Part shown: positions 45,911-58,390 of the stretch, piece after piece | How the letters are laid out: each line of letters begins with the position of its first letter | Position numbering within the stretch: position 1 is the stretch's first letter | DNA from: Flabesymbios commensalis | Taxonomy: Eukaryota; Annelida; Polychaeta; Terebellida; Flabelligeridae | Direction of reading: 5' to 3' | Assembly: GCA_964017125.1 (NCBI GenBank) | Contig: OZ024902.1 | Location: forward strand, 105,940,560 to 106,004,559 | DNA length: 64,000 nt | The notes under the pieces: model-generated | What the model saw: the letters and a program-made list of their open reading frames with translations, nothing else | What the model was told of the DNA's origin: nothing | Database searches by the model: none | Made by a program: the position numbers and the translations under genes

Positions 45911-46828
45911 CAGAGATACAAGTCAATGTGTGTACTGTGCACCCTGAATGCGATTCCATTTGACAAACAAATATATATCTATTTAAAACTGCAAAAGCTC
46001 AGGGGGACTTCTGAAATTTGAAGCCTGGAGTCCAAAGTTACAGTTCAGAATGGCTGCCAAAAAACTCATACGCGAAATTCTAATTAATCTGTCATGATTA
46101 AAATAACCAAACCAAATTCAAAATGGCCACCACAAATACTCATAAAACCTAGCCCAAATAGTATTGTTATTTGAAAAGTCACAATTCATGTCTAGTTGTT
46201 ATTATACATTATTACAAGGTACTGAGATATGGCATATTTCAACTTTCTGGTGGCTGACATGACCTATGCCATTGACCCATAGTGTGACCATGACCTTGAA
46301 ACACTAAAATAATGGCATCAACGGCTTCCCGGTTCCGAAAACGTAGAGACTTTATTTGGTTTTATATCAGGACAAGTCACTGAGATATGGCACATTTTCA
46401 CTTGCTGGTGGCTGACAATGACCCATGACATTGATCCAGGGTATGACCTTGATCTTAAATGACAAAAATAATGCCACCAACGCATTCCCCGTACCCGAAA
46501 ACCCAGGTGTAGAGCCATTATTTAAATCCATATGATGCCTGGTTACTGAGATATGACGCATTTTCACTTTCTGCACTGTTCTTGTGGCGGCCATTTTGAA
46601 TATGAAAAATAGATTCAATTGATGTAGGCAACACATTTTTGAAAACATGTTTTGGTAAGACATATGAACTCATTTTTGATAAAATCGCCTTTCCAAAATT
46701 GTGTCTAGGTTGAGTGTTTTTTGGGGTTAAAACAAGGGAAATATGCCACAGTATTGTTGGGAGATAAACCTTTGCTGTCAGCGTGCACGTGTTATTTGTA
46801 GTTCTAAAATGCCCGCTAGGTTACGCCT

Positions 46829-47515
46829 TTGCGGATAACAATCGGAAAAACTAGACACACAATGAACGCCAAACACGATCCTCAAGTTATTCCTATCACG
46901 TATGACAAGCACAATACTTTTATATTTAATATAGTTAGTTTTTCATTGCGACAATACCCACTCTTATTTTGCTCGTTTTTTCACACGTATATGTATGTGT
47001 TCAGCAACGTCATAAAACGTATATACGTGTTTAGCAGTCAAAAGGTTGATAATTATTATATTCGGAATGTGAATATTCATAGTCATGTAACACGCCAGCA
47101 AAATAAACTGCACAAACATAAATGTAGGACGTCTGCCGCACAAAAGGCAATCAGGTGTTATGGTGTTATTTTATGGAATGAATTTTCAAGCAAAGTATGT
47201 TTTGATGTCAGTTTTACATGTTATATAAGAGCGTTACCATTTTTCTTTTGAATCAAGTATAAATTTTTGTTACAAATTATATCCTCTGAAGTATTATACA
47301 TTATTTGATAGTATCATGCACTTCTGCACTTAGTTATTTTTTTTACAAATTTGAAAATATAACTTTTTGAGGGCGCATACGCCAGTGGGCGTTTTGTCCT
47401 CTTTGTCATTAGATGCGATATATTTTATTTGTTATTTTATCTGTATAATATTGTTCTGTTTTCATATTGTATTTCTAATGACAATAAATACCTTTTGAAT
47501 TGAATTGAAAAAAAA
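46829..47515 (+). mobile_element. LINE 3' end, copy A
   Basis: The last ~70 codons of a frame ending at 47251 read I-H-S-H-V-T-R-Q-Q-N-K-L-H, then H-K-C-R-T-S-A-A-Q-K-A-I-R and Y-G-V-I-L-W-N-E. This is the typical C-terminus of CR1/L2/Jockey-type LINE polymerases. A non-coding tail follows, with AATAAATACCTTTTGAATTG and a short TTGAA repeat end (47484-47510). The fragment is 5'-truncated; the boundary upstream of about 47000 is uncertain. It may be a relative of the fragment at 40740-41980. Confidence 0.65.
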
Positions 47516-48499
47516 TATCAGATCCCTTTGTATTCGTGAGAATGTATATCGGAACTATTTGTGTTACAATTTTAGTAAAACTATTTTTGTTATAAAACCT
47601 CTTCTGAACCAGTTATAAAATAGCAAGTAGCCCAGGCCTTACATATGTCCTATTATTGAAAATAGGCCTACAACGCAAATCAAAGGTAGGTGCATGGGTC
47701 CTCGTGATTCGCTGAGTAAACATTGTAGGCCCACCACATGCATGGCATAATCAACGTCAACAGGAGTGGAGTCCGACGCACTGTAAATATTATGGTTCAG
47801 TGAAGCAAAATTGCTTTAACCGGAGTTTAACACTATGCTATGCGAACGAAATCATGCATTGTAATTTATTGCATATAAATTCATGGAAGATAAAGTCAAA
47901 CCACAATCGATTTAATATAAATAAGATCAGTATAAGACCAATCGCTTCCGAATATAACAACTAGTTTTAATAGTGTTAAAAAGGATAGATTCGTAATATC
48001 CCCCATCCCAGCAATATGAACACAAACATTAGTATGAAGCGCACCCCAGTATCTGGATTAATGTAGTGTGTGATACCTCAGGATGCCTGTCTATTCCCAC
48101 GTGTCCCTAGGGACGCTTGTAGCGGTACGCGCGGATTTGGCGCTTATGAGTTAAGCTCACATTGAGCAGACGTGTTCTCAAGCTCTCAATAAATCCAATA
48201 CAACATCATGTTTTATCATCAATTGTGTTTCGGAATTCACCATCAAATCAGACTGTTTTCAAGTGTTTTAAAATTTCCTTGTGTCACAAAGCTTTAGGGA
48301 AACTTGTCTAAAACCACCACCCTTAATGCATGACTTCATTATTGGTCAACCTGGTATGGAAGGTTAGATATCATACAACTAATAACAGCTGAATCAACAC
48401 GCTAGTTATGTTTTGATTAGTTAAGTTTTCATGTTTATACTATTTTCCTGTAGTAAATTAATATGGGGTTATGACCAGAAATCAATTTTGGTCTTTAAG
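47516..48499. other. Duplicated-unit segment with no recognised feature (copy A)
   Basis: Unrecognised sequence. Its near-identical partner is at 56160-57148. Confidence 0.4.
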
Positions 48500-48575
48500 G
48501 GGGCCCTGGTGTAGTGGTTAAAGCTTCTTGCTTGGAAAGTCGGATATCACGGTCCGAACCCCGCTCTGGCATTCA
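48500..48575 (+). tRNA. tRNA-derived SINE head or tRNA pseudogene, copy A
   Basis: GCCCTGGTGTAGTGGTTAAA carries a good A box and GGTCCGAACCCC a good B box, with tRNA-like spacing and a pairing T stem. The anticodon arm and acceptor pair poorly, so this is unlikely to be a working tRNA gene. About 150 bp of conserved downstream sequence could be a SINE body. Confidence 0.55.
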
Positions 48576-49659
48576 AGTTTAAAAGAAACAAAATGTCTCT
48601 TCCCCGCTCACATTCAATATCTCACCATCATCCTCAGGAGGTTCTCCTGGCCCAGCTTAGCCTACATATGCACACATGTGGCCTAAAACCCCATTCATTT
48701 CATTTTTGTTCTTAAAACGCCCAACCACCATTCTGAAAACGTCCACGTGTTTGCTGCGGAAAAATTAGTGGGTGGGGGTTTTCGGCAGAGGATGCATTTT
48801 AAATCAAATTGAAATAAAAATACAAAATTACTATTATAGGGCCTATACCCTTTTTATCAAAGGAATTAATAGCTACTGATATTACTAAGTACATAGCTTT
48901 ATAATATTTTTTGGCAACATAGATACAAAAACAAATTAGTGTTTGAGAATGTAGGCCTACCACCGGGATGTAGCATTCCGCCTATGCTTTATTGTTATTA
49001 TGGTATTCATCAGGGTTTTTTAATAGATATTCTGTTGTGTCTAAAAAGAGGGCAATGTCGGATCCAGGATTTGAATGACGGGATCTCCGAATTTTCAACT
49101 TACACACTATCAGAGGGGTCCTGCAGCACGCTTTTCCCGAAAATTATGAAATCTAAGGCTTTAATTGCTGCATTTTGGAGCAATTTTCTACCCAAATATT
49201 TGACTTTTTTGGTTTCTTTATGACACTGCAGGGCCGTTTATTTTAAATCTCCCACATAGGGGGGGGGGGGGGGGCTTAAGCCCCCCCAAGCCCCCCCCCC
49301 TTTAGATCCGCGCCTCTAGATCAGACAGTATTTGTCTTCACATTACTTCAAATTTCAAAAAACTAAATGACAAAAACAGAAGCCAACACAAATGTGATAA
49401 CTGTTAGCGTACCAGATAGTATAGCTCTAATATTATTTATTTTTATCTTGCTATTTTAATCAATGTCTAGAAATTTTAAAATATTCTAGGAAAATTAGTT
49501 AATCTGTCTTTGCTTTTAATTATATATCTACATAGATGCAGGCCATTAATAATTTAAAATAGATCATAGATCTATTGTATCTGTGCTTGACTTTATTTTA
49601 TGAGTTAATTGTCACCTGCCGTTACATGTTAGCCTACTTGTAGCCTATGTGGCCTATTG
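48576..49659. other. Duplicated-unit segment, G/C-run repeat (copy A)
   Basis: Mostly unrecognised. 49055-49320 has GTCGGATCCAGG at the left, a 15-nt G-run with matching C-runs, and GATCCGCGCC at the right. This resembles a decayed hAT-type MITE like the one at 39795. Confidence 0.4.
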
Positions 49660-49760
49660 GTTTATCATAGTGTCCGAGTTGGTAGTGTCCGAGTTAGTCT
49701 AGGGTCCGAGTTGGTATAGGGTCCGAATTGGTATAGGGTCTGAGTCGTCCGGGAACCTAA
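49660..49760 (+). repeat. ~19-bp minisatellite GTCCGAGTTGGTATAGG, copy A
   Basis: Five units of (A/G)GTGTCCGAGTTGGTA or AGGGTCCGAGTTGGTAT type. The partner in copy B is at 58305-58390. Confidence 0.8.
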
Positions 49761-51343
49761 AATACGGTAGTAATTCATAATTTGTCTATAATGTAATAAT
49801 AGCATATAAAATAATAAGGAGAAGGTGATATTTTAATAGAGACTAGAAAAATCTTATATATTTTTTTGAATAGGTGATGCATGCTATGTTATATTGTTGT
49901 TGTTATTCTTTTTTGAATTTTAATATCATAGATCGGTTGAATGTTTTATGGTTTACCTGTACCATGCCGATTCAAAATAAGGTTTATCTTATCTTATCTT
50001 CCTCATTAGTCTGGTGCGGTATGCCTAAAATTAGAAGTTCTTGCCCAAATTGATTTTATTGTTTTTTTGACTTTCTTAGGGGTCAAATAAGCCAAAAATA
50101 TTGGGGTTTAATTTTTCCCGCCCCTCAACCTCGTTTTATGACACATTCAAAATGGCCGCCATCGAAATCACATATTAAGCCACGACCTGGGCTCTAGGAT
50201 AGCTAGAGTCACGATTTTGATGTCTATACCTATGTTTTTAGGTATGAACAATCCAATAGTGACCAAATAATTTTTTTTTTCTCGGGAATATGAAAAAACT
50301 CAAATTGAGACAATATTTTGTTGTAGCGTTGTTTAGTCTGTATTATGATAAGCAGTACATTGTTGATGGTTTTTGAATGGTGGGTGGTCCGTTAATAGAC
50401 CCCAAATATTCCACCAAAATGACGTAAGCGATGGTAGAAGCTGAACAATTTCAATAATGATGTTTGATGCATTTCCTTCATATGAACATTTTACAACAGT
50501 CACAAAGGATACTTATAGAGGGTAAGGTGTATTTTACAAAAAAACATTTGATAATTTTGAGAAGTGGGTGGGATGGCTCGAGGTTCTATTCGAAATAAAA
50601 TAAAGTAATCCCAAATTGTGCACAAATTGTGCGTTCGGCAATGTTTCATATTTGCTCAGCAAATTATCAGAATTAATCATGGTGGTTAATTGTGGTTCAT
50701 CCCATCCACAAAATGATTGGAGTTTTAGATTTTGTTCTTTAAAATGCATAACTGATGCACAAGAACAAATAAAAAGGCGACTTTTAATTCATCACAGCCT
50801 ATGAGAGATATCCGCGTATAGATTCCAGCCATAATTGGAAAGGGACAGGGGCATCACCATATCTGGCATTTACGAGGATCACTGCAAACATTCAATGGCC
50901 TGGTTCATATTCTTATACAAACGGAACAAGCTGCTCACAACCAGAAATATGTTTTGATAGGTATCAGAAAATCAGTTGCAATCTAAATTACATTGAGTGT
51001 AAAAGAAGATACAAGTAGTAGTAGTAAATCTTTGCATTACGTCACTTTTCGGCACAAAAGGTCTTTTAAATTGTAATATGATAAAAACGTTGTAGGCAAT
51101 TGATGAGATGAATGATGTACAGATGATGATGTGAGGGTGGGGTGATAGGGCATGGTGGGTATGTCTAGGGGATATACCTCCAGACATGCCCAGACGGACG
51201 GAGACTTGAGATTTCCCTGTGCAATTTAATGCTGAAACTCCGCTATCCTCAGGTCGGATAGTCCACAGAGTAACAATAGGAAGGATAACTCCCTCTGGAA
51301 AACTCCATTCATCCCACGTGAGAGACCTAATGTCAAACACGCT
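49761..51343. other. End of copy A, no recognised gene
   Basis: No exon recognised. 50000-50470 recurs in inverted, diverged form at 63130-63660. AAAATGGCCGCCATCG is at 50149. Confidence 0.45.
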
Positions 51344-54300
51344 ACATCTCAAGGTCACAGATAGGTCAAATCAGCTCCAAATAGGTGAAAATAACCTATT
51401 TTTGTTGGTTTTGTTTCAATTCAGCTCACTTGAGATGTCAATGGTGGTGGAAACTCACCTAGACCTCGGCATGGAAATATAACAAAACACCCCCAATAAG
51501 TTATAGGGTTAATATAAGGGCTAGAGGGGTGATACCACATGAATCACCCTTATGACACCCCTTTCTCATATATCTGGCCAAAATGGACCAAATAACTCGA
51601 CGATTGTCATGTTTGGACCAATTGCCAGTAGGCCTACTTCAAATACATTGGATGAATCCCAAACCTAAGTATGGCCTACACATGGTGACATTGTTTGTGG
51701 TTGGGCCTGACAGGGGTGTTACCTCAAGGTCACAACAAGGTCATCTCTCTCAAGGTCACAGGAAGGTCTAATCAGCTTCAAATAGGTGCAAATAGCCTAT
51801 TTTTGTTGGTTTTGCTTCAATTCAACTCACTTGAGATGTCAATGGTGGTTGAAACTCACCTATACTAGACCCAAGCATGGAAATATAACAAACACCCCCA
51901 GAGGTAACAGCGTTAATATAAGGGCTGGAGGGGTAATACCCCATCAAATCACCTTTATGTCACCCCTTTCTCATATGGCAGAAATGGACCAAATAACTCA
52001 ACGATTGTCATGTTTGGACCAATGGTCAGTACTTCAAATAAATACATGTGATGAGTCACAACCCAAGTACACATGGTGACATGGTTGGGGTTGGGCTTGA
52101 CAGGGGTCATAAGGTCATGACAAGGTCATCGCAAGGTCACAGAAAGGTCAAATCAGCTTAAAATAGGTAAAAATCTTGGGGGGTTTGCTTCAATTCAGCT
52201 CACTTAAATCACAAAACGGATTCCCCATACCCGAAAACCTAGACGTGGAGCCAATAATCATGTTTGGTCCTTTTGGTCCAAATATATTACGTTTTGTATG
52301 GATCTCAACACTTTTATTATTCTATGTCCGGGCCTATTGCTCGCTGAATTTTTATCCAATCGACTTCGAACCTAGGCACAATGATCCTTAGGTCTTGTGG
52401 AGGTGTGATATGACTTTTCCAAGTCATAAATCATGATCTTCTGGATTTCTTAAGGATTTCCTGGATCACTATGTGGATTAACGTCGGTCCAATGATTTAC
52501 ATGTTGGGAGAAGCCAATGAATGATTCTTGATTATTAAATAGGGGCCCTTTGTCAGAGGCGACACGACCGACCCTTTGAGCACTCACTACATTTAATCAA
52601 TTAAAACACAAAGGCCTATATCAAATAATGTTTCAATGTGGGGCCAGCGTCGCAGAGAGTTGCCCAGCATTGAACCAACATTGGTTGCTTGATATGAACA
52701 GTAGAACCTTTCAAATTATGCATTTTACCATTGAACTAGCAGTTATAATTGCTTCAAACACGAAACGTCGACGCAATGTGGTTTTATTATTTTGCCAGCG
52801 TCACAGACAGTGATACAGCCTTAAACCAACAAAGAAATTAGAATCCAGAAATTTAAAATTTCGATCAATTTCTCATAAATAACCCAACAATATTTAAAAT
52901 GGTCGCCAAAAAACGCACATAACGTAGTCCAAACATTATTACCCTCTACACAATTACCCTCTAGTTATATTTGGGCTATGCCCAAATATATTGAGTTTTC
53001 AACGGAACTTTCAACTTATTATTCTTGGCACGTTCTTGTAAGACGCTATATCTCTCTGAGTTTTTATCTAATCAACTATACTCTTGAATGGCAAGGCGTG
53101 AATTCAACTATGATGCTGTGTCATTAAAAAAAACACTATTGGCCCAGCTGCTTAATAGACACTTTATAGCCCTACATATTATTAGTCCTTTAATTGGGTC
53201 TAATGTTGGTTCAATAGTGGACATGTGGGGTGATTCTCCATTCATTGCCAGGAGGGTGAACAGGGTGCCCCTATGTCCAGACCTACTCCACCCTTTAGTC
53301 CCTGGATTTGATAATAAAAATACATTTATCCAATGTTTCAATTCCGGGCCAGCGTCGCAGACGGTGGCCCAGTATTGAACCGCTATTGTGTATTTGTTAT
53401 GGACAGTTGAAACATTTCAAATGCTACAATTAAAATAACAGTTGCAATTCTTTTCAAACACAAAACGTTGAATCAATGTTGTTTTAATGTTGGCCTAGAA
53501 TCGAGGATAGTGATACAGCATTAAATCAACAGAGATACAAGTCAATGTGTGTACTGTGCACCCTGAATGCGATTCCATTTGACAAACAAATATATATCTA
53601 TTTAAAACTGCAAAAGCTCAGGGGGACTTCTGAAATTTGAAGCCTGAAGTCCAAAATTACAGTTCAGAATGGCTGCCAAAAAACTCATACGCGAAATTCC
53701 AATTAATCTGTCATGATTAAAATAACCCAACCAAATTCAAAATGGCCACCACAAAAACTCATAAAACCTAGCCCAAATATTATTATTTGAAAAGTCACAA
53801 TTCATGTCTAGTTGTTATTATACATTATTACAAGGTACTGAGATATGGCATATTTCAACTTTCTGGTGGCTGACATGACCTATGCCATTGACCCATAGTG
53901 TGACCTTGACCTTGAAACACTAAAATAATGGCATCAACGGCTTCCCGGTTCCAAAAACGTAGAGACTTTATTTGGTTTTATATCAGGACAAGTCACTGAG
54001 ATATGGCATATTTTCACTTGCTGGTGGCTGACAATGACCCATGACATTGATCCAGGGTATGACCTTGATCTTGAATGACAAAAATAATGCCACCAACGCA
54101 TTCCCCGTACCCGAAAACCCAGGTGTAGAGCCATTATTTAATTTCATATGATGCCTGGTTACTGAGATATGACGCATTTTCACTTTCTGCACTGTTCTTG
54201 TGGCGGCCGTTTTGAATATGAAAAATAGATTCAATTGATGTAGGCAACACATTTTTGAAAACATGTTTTGGTAAGACATATGAACTCATTTTTGATAAAA

Positions 54301-54536
54301 TCGCCTTTCTAAAATTGTGTCTACGTTGAGTTTTTTTTGGGGTTAAAACAAGGGAAATATACCACAGTATTGTTGGGAAATAAACCTTTGCTGTCAGCGT
54401 GCACGTGTTATTTGTAGTTCTAAAATGCCCGCTAGGTTACGCCTTTGCGGATAACAATCGGAAAAACTAGACACACAATGAACGCCAAACACGATCCTCA
54501 AGTTATTCCTATCACGTATGACAAGCACAATACTTT

Positions 54537-55660
54537 CGAGTTAGTGGCCTATCTCGCTCGGGCGAGTTAGTATCTTGCCTGGGCGAGTTAGTATCTCGCC
54601 CGGGAGAGTTTGTAACTTGCCCGGGGAGTTAGTATCTCGCCGGGCGAGTTAGTAGACTATCTCGCCGGGCAAGTTAGTATCTTGCCCGGGCAAGTCAGTA
54701 TCTCGCCCGGGCGAGTTAGTGGCCTATCTCGCCCGGGCAAAGTAGTATCTTGCCCGGGCAAGTTAGTATCTTGCCCGGGCAAGTTAGTATCTCGCCCGGG
54801 CGAGTTAGTGGCCTATCTCGCCCGGGCAAGTTAGTATCTTGCCAGGGCAAGTTAGTATCTCGCCCGGGCAAGTTAGTACCTCGCCCAGGCAAGTTAGTAT
54901 CTCGCCTGGGCGAGTTAGTGGCCTATCTCGTCCGGGCAAGTTAGTATCTTGCCCGGGCAAGTCAGTATCTCGCCCGGGCGAGTTAGTGCCTATCTCGCCC
55001 GGGCAAGTTAGTATCTTGCCCGGGCAAGTTAGTATCTTGCCCGGGCAAGTTAGTATCTCGCCCGGGCGAGTTAGTGGCCTATCTCGCCCGGGCAAGTTAG
55101 TATCTTGCCCGGGCAAGTTAGTATCTCGCCCGGGCAAGTTAGTATCTCGCCCAGGCAAGTTAGTATCTCGCCCGGGCGAGTTAGTATATAGCCAGGGCGA
55201 GTTAGTGGCCTATCTCGCCCGGGCAAGCTAGTATCTTGCCCGGGCAAGTTAGTATCTTGCCCGGGCAAGTTAGTATCTCGCCCAGGCAAGTTAGTATCTC
55301 GCCCGGGCGAGTTAGTATCTCGCCCTGGCGAGTTAGTGGCCTATCTCGCCCGGGCGAGTTAGTATCTTGCCTGGGCGAGTTAGTATCTCGCCCGGGCGAG
55401 TTAGTAACTTGCCCGGGCGAGTTAGTATCTCGCCTGGGCGAGTTAGTAGCCTATCTCGCCCGGGCAAGTTAGTATCTTGCACGGGCGAGTTAGTATCTCG
55501 CCCTGGCGAGTTAGTATTTTGCCCAGGCGAGTTAGTATCTCGCCCGGGCGAGTTATTATCTCACCCGGGCGAGTTAGTATCTTGCCCAGGCAAGCTAGTA
55601 TCTCGCCTGGGCAAGTTAGTACCTTGCCTGGGCGAGTTAGTATCTTGCCCGGGCGAGTTA
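54537..55660. repeat. Palindromic 21-bp minisatellite (GCCCGGGC core), about 50 units, copy B only
   Basis: The unit is TTAGTATCTYGCCCGGGCRAG (21 bp). Its core CTTGCCCGGGCAAG or CTCGCCCGGGCGAG is a perfect 14-bp palindrome in many units. A 26-bp variant with TTAGTGGCCTATCTCG recurs every three to six units, about ten times, giving a higher-order pattern. Because 21 is a multiple of three and no stops arise, long frames stay open on both strands (P-G-Q-V-S-I-S type one way, P-G-R-D-T-N-L the other). These are very unlikely to be genes. Confidence 0.95.
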
Positions 55661-55699
55661 TGAAAATGGGAGAAAAAATAAAACACACCATGTCTCCAA

Positions 55700-56160
55700 T
55701 GCGCTTCCGTACTCTTATTTTGCTCGTTTTTTCACACGTATATGTATGTGTTTAGCAACGTCATAAAACGTATATATACGTGTTTAGCACAAAAGGCCAT
55801 CAGGTGTTATGGTGTTATTTTATGGAATGAATTGTCAAGCAAAGTATGTTTTGATGTCAGTTTTACATGTTATATAAGAGCGTTAACATTTTTCTTTTGA
55901 ATCAAGTATAAATTTTTGTTACAAATTATATCCTCTGAAGTATTATACATTATTTGATAGTATCATGCACTTCTGCACTTAGTTATTTTTTTTACAAATT
56001 TGAAAATGTAACTTTTTGAGGGCGCATACGCCAGTGGGCGTTTTGTCCTCTTTGTCATTAGATGCGATATATTTTATTTGTTATTTTATCTGTATAATAT
56101 TGTTTTGTTTTCATATTGTATTTCTAATGACAATAAATACCTTTTGAATTGAATTGAAAA
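55700..56160 (+). mobile_element. LINE 3' end, copy B
   Basis: Same fragment as 46829-47515 but shorter. About 110 bp including the H-S-H-V-T-R-Q-Q region is missing here. The tail TAAATACCTTTTGAATTGAA is retained. Confidence 0.65.
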
Positions 56161-57148
56161 TAAATATCAGATCCCTTTGTATTCGTGAGAATGTATATCA
56201 GAACTATTTGTGTTACAATTTTAGTAAAACTATTTTTGTTATAAAACCTCTTCTGAACCAGTTATAAAATAGCAAGTAGCCCAGGCCTTACATATGTCCT
56301 ATTATTGAAAATAGGCCTACAACGCAAATCAAAGGTAGGTGCTTGGGTCCTCGTGATTCGCTGAGTAAACATTGTAGGCCCACCACATGCATGGCATAAT
56401 CAACGTCAACAGGAGTGGAGTCCGACGCACTGTAAATATTATGGTTCAGTGAAGCAAAATTGCTTTAACCGGAGTTTAACACTATGCTATGCGAACGAAA
56501 TCATGCATTGTAATTTATTGCATATAAATTCATGGAAGATAAAGTCAAACCACAATCGATTTAATATAAATAAGATCAGTATAAGACCAATCGCTTCCGA
56601 ATATAACAACTAGTTTTAATAGTGTTAAAAAGGATAGATTCGTAATATCCCCCATCCCAGCAATATGAACACAAACATTAGTATGAAGCGCACCCCAGTA
56701 TCTGGATTAATGTAGTGTGTGATACCTCAGGATGCCTATCTATTCCCACGTGTCCCTAGGGACGCTTGTAGCGGTACGCGCGGATTTGGCGCTTATGAGT
56801 TAAGCTCACATTGAGCAGACGTGTTCTCAAGCTCTCAATAAATCCAATACAACATCATGTTTTATCATCAATTGTGTTGCGGAATTCACCATCAAATCGG
56901 ACTGTTTTCAAGTGTTTTAAAATGTCCCTGTGTCACAAAGCTTTAGGGAAACTTGCCTAAAACCACCACCCTTAATGCACGACTTCATTATTGGTCAGCC
57001 TGGTATGGTAGGTTAGATATCATACAACTAATAACAGCTGAATCAACACGCTAGTTATGTTTTGATTACTTAAGTTTTCATGTTTATACTATTTTTCTGT
57101 AGTAAATTAATATGGGGTTATGACCAGAAAGCAATTTTGGTCTTTAAG
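56161..57148. other. Duplicated-unit segment with no recognised feature (copy B)
   Basis: Partner of 47516-48499; nothing recognised. Confidence 0.4.
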
Positions 57149-57223
57149 GGGGCCCTGGTGTAGTGGTTAAAGCTTCTTGCTTGGAAAGTCGGATATCGCG
57201 GTCCGAACCCCGCTCTGGCATTC
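57149..57223 (+). tRNA. tRNA-derived SINE head or tRNA pseudogene, copy B
   Basis: Partner of 48500-48575. One base differs in the T stem (ATCGCGGTCC instead of ATCACGGTCC), which gives a better-paired stem here. Confidence 0.55.
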
Positions 57224-58304
57224 AAGTTTAAAATAAACAAAATGTCTCTTCCCCGCTCACATTCAATATCTCACCATCATCCTCAGGAGGTTCTCCTGGC
57301 CCAGCTTAGCCTACATATGCACACATGTGGCCTAAAACCCCATTCATTTCATTTTTGTTCTTAAAACGCCCAACCACCATTCTGAAAACGTCCACGTGTT
57401 TGCGGAAAAATTAGTGGGTGGGGGTTTTCGGCAGAGGATGCATTTTAAATCAAATTGAAATAAAAATACAAAATTACTATTATAGGGCCTATACCCTTTT
57501 TATCAAAGGAATTAATGGCTAATGATATTACTAAGTACATAACTTTATAATATTTTTTGGCAACATAGATACAAAAACAAATTAGTGTTTTAGAATGTGA
57601 GCCTACCACCGGGATGTAGCATTCCGCCTATGCTTTATTGTTATTATGGTATTCATCAGGTTTTTTAAATAGATATTCTGTTGTGTCTAAAAAAAGGACA
57701 ATGTCGGATCCAGGATTTGAATGACGGGATCTCCGAATTTTCAATTTACACACTATCAGAGGAGTCCTGCAGCACGCTTTTCCCGAAAATTATGAAATCT
57801 AAGGCTTCAATTGCTGCATTTTGGAGTAATTTTCTACCCAAATATTTGACTTTTTTGGTTTCTTTATGACACTGCAGGGCCGTTTATTTTAAATCTCCCA
57901 TTTAGGGGGGGGGGGGGGCTTAAGCCCCCCCCCTTTAAATCCGCGCCTCTAGATCAGACAGTATTTGTCTTCACATTACTTCAAATTTTAAAAATCTAAA
58001 TGATCAGACAAAAACAGAAGCCAACACAAATGTGATAACTGTTAGCGTACCAGATAGTATAGCTCTAATATTATTTATTTTATCTTGCTATTTTAATCAA
58101 TGTCTAGAAATCTTAAAATATTCTAGGAAAATTAGTTAATCTGTCTTTGCTTTTAATTATATATCCACATAGATGCAGGCCATCAATAATTTAAAATAGA
58201 TCGTAGATCTATTGTATCTGTGCTTGACTTTATTTTAAGAGTTAATTGTCACCTGCCGTTACATGTTAGCCTACTTGTAGCCTATGTGGCCTATTGGTTT
58301 ATCA
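57224..58304. other. Duplicated-unit segment, G/C-run repeat (copy B)
   Basis: Partner of 48576-49659, with shortened G and C runs near 57905-57935. Confidence 0.4.
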
Positions 58305-58390
58305 TAGTGTCCGAGTTGGTAGTGTCCGAGTTAGTCTAGGGTCCGAGTTGGTATAGGGTCCGAATCGGTATAGGGTCTGAGTCGTCCGGG
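58305..58390 (+). repeat. ~19-bp minisatellite GTCCGAGTTGGTATAGG, copy B
   Basis: Same five-unit array as 49660-49760. Confidence 0.8.

Larger units (their letters stand above)
42574..51343 (+). repeat. 8.7-kb tandem duplication, copy A
   Basis: It starts at ACATCTCAAGGTCACAG and ends at GTCAAACACGCT, where copy B starts immediately. It is about 98% identical to copy B by eye across long stretches (for example 47520-50250 against 56160-58850). Copy A alone has the hAT-like insertion at 44159, a pair of hairpins at about 45430-45545 and ~110 bp of LINE sequence near 47040-47150. The two breakpoints share at most a base or two. Confidence 0.9.

Noticed and set aside
46318-46663. 66 and 98 codon minus-strand ORFs, repeated near 53934-54279
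   Set aside because: Frames are shared only because the 8.7-kb segment is duplicated. Composition is like the surrounding non-coding repeats and no domain is visible.
54537-55660. CRISPR-like appearance of evenly spaced palindromic repeats
   Set aside because: Spacers are not unique; they are part of the 21-bp unit. The DNA is animal and no cas genes are present.
54750-55755. Proline/glycine-rich repeat ORFs on both strands (P-G-Q-V-S-I-S and P-G-R-D-T-N-L types)
   Set aside because: They are produced by the 21-bp minisatellite, which is open in several frames. Start codons are incidental and no splice or homology support exists.
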